Shown here: positions 54,917-64,000 of the stretch, piece by piece
Layout: each line of letters begins with the position of its first letter
How positions within the stretch are numbered: the first letter of the stretch is position 1
Source of the DNA: Udeniomyces pyricola
Lineage: Eukaryota > Basidiomycota > Tremellomycetes > Cystofilobasidiales > Mrakiaceae
Direction of reading: 5' to 3'
DNA length: 64,000 nt
Assembly: GCA_039545295.1 (NCBI GenBank)
Contig: BCIK01000015.1
Coordinates: 248,001-312,000, forward strand
The notes under the pieces: model-generated
Told to the model about the DNA's origin: nothing
Seen by the model: only the letters and a program-made list of their open reading frames with translations
The model's database searches: none
Position numbers and translations under genes: made by a program

Positions 54917-57900
54917 GGATGTCGAGAGTCTTAAGGTGTAAGAGGCCTGGCAGGCAAAAGGTGGTCAAAGGACCGAGAAGGCGAGACGGAGGGGGCACGA
55001 TTGGAGAGGTGGGATGAAGCGAATGCCGAGTTGAATCGTAAGAGGAGATGGTTTGGTAGAGTATAATCAGTGAAAGAGCTCATCAAAGGAAAGGGCCAAG
55101 CAAAGTTCGAGCACATGGGCGTCTCTTTCATTCTTGATTTGGCTGGGCCGTCGCGCCGTTCCACGCTGGAGGAGCGGAACCGCTTCCGACATATAGCCCT
55201 TGGCCACGCAGTACGCGAAGCACTCGATAGACTTCATGACATACCTTGCGGGGTAGCGATCAATGAGAACGTCTGTCGGTTTGAGGGGACAAACAGGAAT
55301 GACAAGAAGAAAGGTAGCCTGAGGGGTCGGGAAGAGGACAGTCAATGGTGGATGGAGGCCGATGAGGAGAACAAGGCGATATAACAAGAGTCGATAATAG
55401 TCACTAGTCAGTCGACGGACGGTCTTTGCAGCTCAAGCGCTTAATATTTGATGCCTTTGTGGTTGGCGCCGGTGAACCGAACACTGGGCCCTGAACGCCA
55501 GGATCGATGATACCAGGAGCGCAACGTCTAGCTGGCCAAAGGAGGGAAACATCAAACACGGGAGCAACCACAACCCTGACTCACTAAGAGAACAACAAGG
55601 CAAGGATGCCGTGGAGATTGCCTTTTTGGGAAGGAGCGAGAGTGCTACAATAGACGCAGTACGTCCAGATGCAGCTCACGGGAGGACAGGCAAAATTCGT
55701 ACGGGAGAAGGTGGACGACGAAGTCGAAGACTTGTTGGTCAACCCAATGACGAGGTGGCCTACTAGCTGCAGACGAGAATGTGGGAGACAAGTCAATGAA
55801 GTAATAGGACACATCTACACAATGGTCCAGAAGGAGAAAGAACGTAAGAACAAGGATTGCCGACCGCAATCTCGGTATCATATACGTATTCGCTCGGTCT
55901 TCCGGATTCACATTGGTGCCGATAAATGCCGATGCCCGAGTCGCCGGCATCGTCGATTGTTGTTGGTAAGCTCGCAACGTCGCAACGCGTGCACGACCCG
56001 TTGCACGTTGTGTGTAGACAAAAGACGGGGGACGTGTGACATGTGATCGGTGACAACGGTTCCTTTACCATTTCTGGCCAGGTCGCTGGACGCTGGGCGC
56101 TGGGATCTGGGAGCTGGATATCGGATATTTGGATCATGCTGCTTTGTCGCTGCCTGCCGCCGCACATAAACCTGTCATGGCTGAACTGTGCGTCGTGGGT
56201 AGCTAACCTGACCTTTTTACGTTTCTACACGCTTTGCGCACAAATGCTCCTGTCATTTTTCTCCTGATCAACGTTAAACTCCCGGTAATTCGTAGAAGTC
56301 TGAGTCGACACTCCTAGTGTACTGCGGTGCGGAGCATTCCGGGTCATCTCCGTCATGCCCGGGGCACGAGCGCCCGAGCTCCTGCGCTGAGCTTCCGAGG
56401 CCCGGCGAGGATTCGTTGATCTCCGACCATTTATCGATTTTCCGGAAATTCCGAGGGCTGGTATGATGCATCATGTCAACGTGTCTCTCGATCACGTTGT
56501 TCATCGGTTCACGACCAAGTCTCTCGTATTACTATGATATCATCGTGATCCTCGGCCGTATGTCTGCGGCGATCAGTGCATGAGATCGCATGAGATCGTA
56601 CCTACGTATACGGCGCCGCATACGGCATGAATGTACATATATACAGACATGCTACTGCAGATACCAGCCGACAGCTACTGCCTGACGACACGGTGCATGT
56701 ATGTACTATATATCAGTATAAGCGTGCCGGAACTGCGATGGTCTACGAAGCGCCTCTCATGACTTATGACGTGCAGAAAACGTGCTTGTATGATGGTAGA
56801 AGATGAACAGCTGACGTCTGACAACGACTATACACGATGTTAGGCGCGCGGTGCAGTATTGCGAAGCCCGGGCCAATACATACGTACGTCGTACATGAAA
56901 ATATGATTGACCTCAACATGTTGATCTTGGTCCCTCACCGCTATATATTTGGGTATATCCCAAGTTGTAGCTTGCATTCGCAGTCAGGTCGACTGCGGAT
57001 TGATACGTGTCGCATCCAGTCGTAGATGTTGTCGACGTTTGTACGTACGTTAACGTCGTTCTCGCATCGTTGATCAATCACATGCTCAAGGGGTATTATA
57101 GTATAGATTATACATATACGCAGAGAAAAAGAAAACGGGTCAATGTTCAACGTTCAGGGCATGCAGGTTCATTCGCAGTACCGTCACTTACTCACATCGG
57201 AGAATAAATTTCGCTGAGGAAACAGGAACAACCCTGACGCGCGTATGTTGACAACGCCAAAAGACCCAAAGCATGATGGCTCGGTTTGCCCAAAAGACAC
57301 CGTGAAACGCACGAGGACAAGGCGACCGGTCCTCGCCGGCCTCGCCGGCCAGGCTGATCGATGATCTCTGGGCCCAAATCGTCCGATGTCCGAGTTCCGA
57401 TCCTAGCTGATATATGGGCCTTAGGAAGGCTACATGCACTCGGCCGTGACTCGACGCCGCGTGGACGCGTGGACGCGCGTGAACGTGTGAACGTCGGTGT
57501 CGCACCTGCAGTGTCGGACAACGCTTGTATGGGACAATGCGGAGTCGATCGTCGTCGACCGCCTTCGAAATTCGAGTTTCGTCCTTACCTAAGATAGTGA
57601 GTGCTCTCGCAGCTATTACTTATAAACTAAACAGAGTCAAGCCCGACATCTCCCTAAGCCCGATCGACCCGGTCACCATGAACGATGATGTTATCATCAT
57701 TGTATGTATCTGCATGCCCGTTACGTACGGCCATGGAAATCTCAGGCTCAAGTCGACGTCGACCGGGACTGCGCCCGGCGACGCGACTCCGGCCAGCTGT
57801 TATACAATTACTACGCAGGCCTTCATGGTTTTCTCGCGGCCCATCTGAATACCTTCATGTACCGCGTTCAAGTAGCTCGCGCACGGCGTATGTGAGTAGG

Positions 57901-58176
57901 GTGTGATATACGTGCTTGATGGTATTGTCATTGTGCATAGTGCATAGATACATGTCAATCAAGAAGAAGAAGCAGAAGGATTAAGGAACGCTTGACAATC
58001 CCTTTTCGAGCTAGTACAGTCACATGTTATGACATAAGCCTCGACCGACCGACGATTCATCCTTCTTGACGGCCGACCATCTAGCTTCACAGCTCTCATG
58101 AGAGCTACAGCCTGACTACTGCAGGGCTCCCGGCCCCTTTGAACCAAACCCCCAAGTCTCGACCACTTTAAATGAT
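54917..58176. other. 3.3-kb region with little coding signal
   Basis: This includes the upstream region of the BTB gene (to about 55060), a doubtful minus-strand locus at 55390-55980 (separate entry) and a long tract at 56280-58170. That tract has short ORFs of random composition, alternating cgtacgtac/tatatac motifs, gtggacgcgtggacgcg (about 57461) and ggcctcgccggcctcgccgg (about 57335) direct repeats. I found no gene, tRNA or mobile element. It is the largest gene-poor part of the window. Confidence 0.45.
55390..55980 (-). other. Possible small multi-exon gene, low confidence
   Basis: Minus-strand open sequence of 110 codons (55645-55977) begins MRAYQQQSTMPATRASAFIG and has a hydrophobic stretch (SAILVLTFFLLLDHCV). 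Strong splice-like signals lie inside it (CCC|GTGAGC at about 55679; TTCTCTTAG at about 55581). A different frame over 55584-55814 is also open (SRTNFACPPVSCIWTYC) and has GC-rich third positions, so the true frame is unclear. No family recognised. It could equally be non-coding transcript sequence. Confidence 0.25.
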
Positions 58177-61100
58177 TTAAACGCCCAACCCCGCGATTTC
58201 CCGCCCGAGATCACCCAACCTCTCCTGACTACTGAAGGCCTGGGCAAGCAGACCTTGAGCGCAGGCTGCTTTGGCAGCGGAAACATCACCGACGGCAAGC
58301 GAGCCCGAACTCGTAGGCGAGAGGATCTGAAAATCACAAGAAGAGGAAGAAGAATAAGAAAAAGAAAGAAGGACGTTCAGTTCCGCGATAACTTCCTTCA
58401 AGAGAGGAGACAAGAAGAAAGAAAGAAAAGAAAAAAAAGGCGATGATGAGAGATCCAAACCGAGTCAGGCTTTTTGGGGGGACGTACGAGGTTTCCAAAC
58501 GCGACGGCCGTGCGGTAGAACGTTTCGGGATCTGTCCGTTCGGCCGCCAGAATCTGACGGATGACGGCGAGGAGCAACGGGGCGAGCCGAGGAGCGCTCG
58601 GCGTCGGCTGCAAAAGCAGGATCGAGTAGCTTTTGTTCAGGGATCATTTTTTAAATAGTCAGAAGTAGTGATATGACATAGGGGTGGGTTCGGATGAGGT
58701 GATGGAGTAGGGAAGGGGAGAAGGGGTCAGTGTTAGTATGAATTTACTTGATTATTTTCGCATCGCCAGTCGTCACAACAAAGAAGCAAAGCAAAGACTA
58801 ACTTGAGAACGACCGTAGCGATTGCGACTCTGACGTTCTTGCCAATCCCTTGCCACTCCTGACTTGCTATGCTCTCGAGCACGTGTACGCCCTCCATTTC
58901 TCCCGCAAGGGCGTCTCGACCCTCGGACGTGGCGAACCAATTGGCGAGCGCTCGGAAGGTAAGCATGACGTTGGTCTCTCGAGCCTTGTCCCAGGATGTG
59001 GAAGGAGAAGAAGCAGTCCTGAAATCGGAGGCGGAGGGACTGAGGAGGAAGGCGATGAAGGAAGGAGAAGAAGTGATGGAGGGGAGTCGCGGAGAGAGCG
59101 GGAGGAGGAGACGGAGGAGGTCCAGCACTAGGGGGTTTTAAGAAGGTGGAGAAAAGAGCAACATAACGCAAAGCGAAGGAAGAGGAGGCAAAACAACAAG
59201 AGAGTAGTTGAGTTGGTGATAGCTTCGATCAGGAGCTAGTGATGCGATGTATGGAGATGTCTTCCTTGTCGTCATTCTACACTCACAAGGGAACTTCTTA
59301 TCGCTCTCCCATCTCTCCAAAACCGAACAGAGCGCCTGAACATCCTCTTCCTTGGCCTTGAGTTCTCCCTTTCCATCCTCTTGCACAACCCTCAGAAGCC
59401 TCTCCACACTGGCCCTCTCGTCATCTCCCATCCGTACCCCAGCATCCATCGCAGCATCCAACTCAAAGAGCTTCTTCGACAACGCCGTCAGGTTGGCCGT
59501 CTTGAACGAAAGGAAAGTCTCCACAGGTAGGACTGTGTTGAATTTTGGTCTTTTGGAAGCAGACGAAGATTGGGTAGAGGAAGAAGGAGGTGGGGGAGCA
59601 CCGAGCGAAGAAGGTCCTGCGTTAAGTGTCCGACCGCTCCAAGGATCGGTATAACCCCCGGTAGCTCCCGAGGTTGGGACCGACGACGAGTTTGATTGAT
59701 AACGTGAGGCACCCGTGTAGGGATCAACGTAGGCTGACGCATCCGAGGCCCCCAAAGTGACGCCTTCGGTGTTTTTGTGGATGAAGGCAACGACTTCATC
59801 GAGGTAGACTTGGGGCAGATCGTTCTTTTCGAGGAAGGTCTTGGCGGCCATGTACGGGTTCTCTAAAGTATAGAATAGAGTGTGATCGAATGATACAAAC
59901 ACGAGAAAGACGAGGGAAGAAATCAGATCCAGCGACTACAGGCTTCACGCAGACCATAAGAAAATGAGAAGACAGAAACAAAACAAAAAAGCTTGCATGC
60001 CGGATAGTAGAGCGTACCTGATGCATTATACGGCAACTTGAGCGGGGGGGCACCCTCTGTGATGTCTACGTCAAAGACATAGTCGTACTCGATTCCATTG
60101 AAGAGTTGTTTGCGATTCGACCCGACGGCGTCAACGACCTCGCCAATCTTGGTCCATGAGGAAGTCGCCGTAGACCACTGTGAGATTCAGAAACCAAGAC
60201 GAGCATGAGCATGGAGAAACGAAAAGAGAGAGGGATAGGAGAGCGAGCGTGAGGTAGGGCTCGAACCTGGTGAGCTTCGACAACGTTCTTGGCGTTCTTG
60301 ACGGTAATAACTTGGCCTTCTTTGGTGCCTGATTGCCCAAGTGAAGAAAAGTAGAAAATTATACATAAGACTGGATTCTCCTCGCGATGGTCATTAAGGG
60401 AACGAAGAGAAAAGCGTTTCTTACCTGGCTGATTGAGGGCTTCCATCCCAGGTACATTTTGCTTCTTGAGATCGCCCACGGAGTTCCTGAGGCAACAAAA
60501 CACGGATCTCACGTCAGCACCCTTTGTGACAATCGACACAGAAGACACAGAACTCGTCCGAGGCGCAGTGAGAAACGTACTGATCGACTTGCTGCTTTCC
60601 GACTTCTTCTTCGAGTGCTTTCCTCTCATTCTCACTAGCGTACTTGCTTTGATCCCTCGACCACACCCGAACCGTTCCATCCGAGCTCCCCGTGACGACA
60701 TCACCTTCAATCGTTGCTGCCACCGACCACACGCTCGTCGCTGGGATCGGAATCGTCTGGATGTTCTTGCCCAGCTCATTCCAGATGCGAAGCGTACGGT
60801 CCTCTGAGACGGAGGCGAGATGAGGCTCGGCATCGGGAGAAGAGTCAGGGGAAGGTGGGATAAAGGCGAGGGCATAGATGAAGGAGGTGTGACCGTGAAG
60901 GGAGATGAGTTGATCGCCAGTGAGAGACCAAATGATGATGGAACTGAGGCGAGAGGCGGGTGGAGAGGAGAGGGGGGATGGCGATGGAGAAGATGTCAGG
61001 TTTCAATATTGGTAAAGATCCATTTGAAGGAAAAAGACACTCACGCGTCGTTGCCGCATGACGCAAAGGTTTCCGCTCCGGGAGCCGCAGCTAGACCTCG

Positions 61101-62262
61101 GACAGCATCTGTGTGGCCAACGAACTACGAAACGTCGGTGAAACACGCCAAGAGGGATAACAAAGTCAGTGTCTGGCACAGATCATGTATGTCACCATCG
61201 CCACAGAGAAAGTAATGGCCCTCACTCGTTTGCCCTCTTTCCATTTGCCACCAGTCTGATTCCAGAGGACGATCGTCTTATCGGCCGAGCCCGTAAGGAT
61301 CTGGGTGGGTGAGAGAGACTTGACAGCCCAGACGGTTTGCTGGTGGGCTTTAAGCGTTTGGACGGCTTGAAAGGAACTTGACCACACAATGGCCGTGCTG
61401 CGTGCAAGATGCAAGGATCATAGATCAGACAACGCAGTCCTTGAATACACACTCAGACCGCAGGACTATCTTCGGGATCAGTTGACTTACGTATCCCATG
61501 AGCCCGAGACTGTGGATCATAGCAACCGAGGGTCACGTGGAGATGAGAAGAGAGCGGACGAGGCGTTGAGCGAGCGACTCCCTCTAAATCGTTGAGACCA
61601 CATGTGCGAAACGTCTTGAGTTCTCACCGATACCGTCTCCTCCAGCCAGTCCATCCAGACAGCACACGTTGGCGCTGTGTCCAACACCGACTCGTGTGGG
61701 CTCGCTTGAAGCTGCATCGGCAAACTCGGTCGAGCTAAGACCCTGTCCGTTAGGGACGAGGTAGGCCGTGACCATAGAGTCTTGGCTACCAGTGACGACG
61801 TAAGCTAAAGGAGACGAAGAAAGAGTAGTTCAGTACGCTTTCACTGGAGTTGACGATGGGAAGCAAGCTTGTAGAGCGCCATGAACAAGTGAAAGCAAGA
61901 TGGGGTTTAGGAGTCGAGGCGTGGCGAGTTGAGGCGACCCACATTCTCCCTCGATCGTCCCACCCCAGACGGCACCGACGAAGCCACCAAGATCTTCCCA
62001 ACGCTTTCCAATGGACCATTCGTTTGAGCTAGTGGACGTTCGGAGCCATGCAATAGCGGATTTGTCTCGAGAGGACGAGAGGATGACGGAGGATGAGGGT
62101 GAGGCGACGGATCGGACCTGGTGAAAGCCATGGAGAGATGAGTAGATGCCGGTGAGCGAGTGAGGTGGCGAGAATGAGTGAGCGAGAAGAGACGGAACGT
62201 ACGTCCTCCCTGTGGGCAAAGAGAGAGGATGATAGTGTGAAGGGGGGAGGGTTGGGCGGCAT
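58177..62262 (-). CDS. Doa1/Ufd3/PLAA-type WD40-PFU-PUL ubiquitin-homeostasis protein
   Basis: Adaptor that binds ubiquitin (PFU) and Cdc48/p97 (PUL) and helps maintain free ubiquitin. ATG 62260-62262 (MPPNPPPFTLSSSLFAHRED). WD40 repeats run from RSVASPSSSVILSSSRDKSA through ADAASSEPTRVGVGHSANVC, then a 19-nt microexon (61491-61509) completing VSGSWD and joining it to TTAIVWSSSFQAVQTLKAHQ. QTVWAVKSLSPTQILTGSAD, FVGHTDAVRGLAAAPGAETF, DQLISLHGHTSFIYALAFIP and GDVVTGSSDGTVRVWSRDQS follow. The PFU domain spans GIEYDYVFDVDITEGAPPLK and ENPYMAAKTFLEKNDLPQVY. The PUL domain is helical: PVETFLSFKTANLTALSKKL, NVMLTFRALANWFATSEGRD, KNVRVAIATVVLK and RLAPLLLAVIRQILAA. Stop at 58177. All three domains are complete and in the expected order, so the call is firm. 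The protein is cytosolic or nuclear by family. Confidence 0.93.
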
Positions 62263-63337
62263 GACGGGGGCAGAGGGTGGTGGTATGTAGATATGTAGAT
62301 ATGTAGATGATCGCTGGGTCGAGGGGAATCCATCAGATCATCATCATCATCATGCATCGATCATCATCAGCGCTTGCTTCTTACAAGTACCTGTCGATGA
62401 CGTGCAATTATTTCTGTCACTATATATATTCTCTTCCCTCAACAATCATGACTCCATCCGATATGGGGCAGATATAGTCCCATCAGCAGGTCTCTGCTGT
62501 CATGAATGTTCCTGATGAATGATGATATCATGGTGGGCTAGTCGGAACATATCATGGGCCAGATCTATCATATGCGTCGACGCGTATAGAGTGATCGACC
62601 ATTAATACATGCCTCCAGAATCATCATCGTGATCATCAGCATCTTGCAGTCTAATTACTACATGATGTTACATTCAAACCACCGTTGATAGTGGCTGCTC
62701 ATCCATCCGGACCACCATCCATCATACTCCATGCCCAATATATCTCTTATCGTCCTATAATGGTCAATACACAACCTATTCACCCCTCAATCATGCTCTC
62801 TCTCACCTAGTCGCAGTCTGGTTGTTCCCGCAGCGCTTGCTATCTTGACCATCGCACCATCCATTGCGATCCCGACCGGGCCAGCCTCGTTGGCGCTCCG
62901 TTTGACCTCCTATTGAAAACCTCACCCGGTCACTCTCTCTAACGACGCTGTTGATGTCAACCCGAATCCCCCGGCCTTCCGATGGCTAGCCGGAACATCA
63001 ACACGACTCGTCCCTGGTGCAGCCCGCCCCTTTCTGGCCTCCCCTTCTCCTTCTCTCCTTCTCTCCCTCCTCCTCCCTTGCTATCTTCCATCGTGTCCCG
63101 GCTATTTCTTCTTGGTTTCCCTCCATCGTGCCTGTGATCTTTCCTTGCCTAACCCGTCCCCTCTCCTTGGGAGACGCCATCCACTTTCCTTTAAGCCTTC
63201 CTTTCGCCCTCTATACCACTGCTGTATCCGTGATTCAACGTTGTACCAACACGCTTCTTCCTCTTGCCAATAACTCAACAACCTTGCCCCCTCTCCTCCC
63301 CCATCAATCTACCCAATCTTTTGCTTAATCCTCAACG
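62263..63337. promoter_or_regulatory. Divergent promoter region between Doa1/PLAA and the Ser/Ala-rich gene
   Basis: Two genes read away from this region. A (CAT)n repeat is near 62338-62355 and a TATATATAT stretch near 62421. From about 63010 to 63320 the + strand is an unusually long C/T-rich leader (about 300 bases) ending at the ATG at 63338, suggesting a long, pyrimidine-rich 5' UTR or promoter for the rightmost gene. Confidence 0.5.
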
Positions 63338-64000
63338 ATGGGATTACTGTGCGTACGATCTATTGGGTCAAATCCTTTGAGTATCTTTTGATCGCTGACG
63401 TTGACGCCCGAGATTTTCCTACCTGTTCTACTGAGAAAGCTTTCCCGACGCCGACTCTGATACCACCATCGCTCCTAGTATCTCTCCCATATCCACTGGT
63501 ACTGTCAGTCGTGGTGGAACCAGCTCCTCTGGACTTGCGACCGGATCGAGCGCCGGGATGATGACGGCCCCGGGCGGAGCACAACCGACGGGTTCGACCC
63601 TCGTTCCTACACCCCTGAATGGGGCTAGTCAGACGGGAACCAGTAGGTCCTCAGATCAAGCCGAATATGCTCAAAATTCCTGGATTGACAAAAATGAGAC
63701 TTCGTCTGACTTGACTCGTCAACCGACTCATATTCAGCATCAAGCAGTAACGGTCTCATTCCTCTCGGCGGTCTCCTCAGCTCCTTGCTTCCATCCCAGT
63801 CTATCCCGCTTTCTTCTTCTGTGCTACCAGCCTCATCTCTCGCCACGCCAACAGCAACTGATCTCACTACTCCCAAAACCACCCAAGACATCTCGACGAC
63901 AACGTCGATAACAGACAGCGTACCTTACTCCTCCTCGTCTGCTGCCTCGGTCGCCTCGGCCGCTTCTGCCTCGGCCGCTTCTGCTCTGGTAACATCCGAC
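63338..64000 (+). CDS. Ser/Ala/Thr-rich protein, 5' part only (3' end outside window)
   Basis: Tentative model. A short first exon (ATGGGATTACT, from 63338) precedes a GTGCGT donor. The next exon starts after TAG near 63475 and is in frame (CT|T): MGLLISPISTGTVSRGGTSS. It continues with GLATGSSAGMMTAPGGAQPT and TPLNGASQTGT, then a donor. A third exon from about 63750 reads SSSNGLIPLGGLLSSLLPSQ, then a Ser/Thr/Ala-rich run to the window edge (SAASVASAASASAASALVTS). No signal peptide is seen with this start, so the true first exon may be different or missed. The composition fits a surface or cell-wall protein or a mucin-like region ahead of a membrane helix beyond the window. Function unknown. 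Confidence 0.45.

Noticed and set aside
56280..58110. Search for tRNA or other RNA genes in the gene-poor region
   Set aside because: I found no paired A- and B-box or cloverleaf by eye; a covariance-model scan would be decisive.

Overview
This window is nuclear DNA from a fungus, most likely a basidiomycete (probably a yeast-like or dimorphic one; I cannot place the genus). Almost every gene is broken by several short introns (about 50-250 nt) with GTRNGT donors, CTRAY-type branch sites and pyrimidine-rich tracts before the acceptor. The gene set is eukaryotic: a giant E2 ubiquitin-conjugating enzyme, a PFU/PUL WD40 protein of the Doa1/Ufd3/PLAA family, a large-subunit catalase, a GPI-anchored aspartyl protease, a PPR-type mitochondrial protein and a BTB protein. 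There are no prokaryotic operons, CRISPR arrays, insertion sequences or phage genes. A 74-base run of N (17706-17779) and single Ns inside G/C homopolymers mark assembly weak points.

Layout from left to right: 1-1834 (+), 3' part of an MFS transporter; 2763-8100 (-), giant E2 (UBE2O/BIRC6-like); 8469-11080 (-), M20 metallopeptidase/amidohydrolase; 11698-13410 (-), Ser/Thr-rich single-pass membrane protein; 14603-16524 (+), repeat-containing secreted Gly/Ser/Leu-rich protein; 17875-21762 (-), large-subunit catalase; 22572-24903 (-), His-rich hydrophilic protein built from duplicated exons; 27008-29941 (-), yapsin-like aspartyl protease; 30684-36114 (-), large disordered protein with an N-terminal PIP-box-like motif and a helical C-terminal domain; 36367-38254 (-), membrane-anchored SnoaL-like protein; 39016-41543 (+), class I glutamine amidotransferase-like protein; 42031-44123 (-), NAD(P)-dependent extended SDR; 45188-47231 (-), wax-synthase-type MBOAT acyltransferase; 47539-50862 (-), essentially intronless PPR-type mitochondrial protein; 52575-54916 (-), BTB/POZ protein; a doubtful small locus near 55.4-56.0 kb (-); 58177-62262 (-), Doa1/PLAA; 63338-64000 (+), start of a Ser/Ala/Thr-rich protein cut by the window edge.

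The genes do not form a pathway or an obvious cluster. Two act in ubiquitin biology (giant E2, Doa1), two look stress- or peroxide-related (catalase and the His-rich hydrophilic protein, which are adjacent), and three reach the surface or secretory route (secreted repeat protein, aspartyl protease, Ser/Thr-rich membrane protein).

The most striking signals are at gene-structure level. Five microexons of 10-19 nt are supported by conserved protein motifs in five different genes. Two adjacent catalase introns that flank one of them look like copies of each other. Long poly-C/poly-T tracts in introns usually lie on the sense strand. Exon duplication is visible in the His-rich protein and in the secreted repeat protein.
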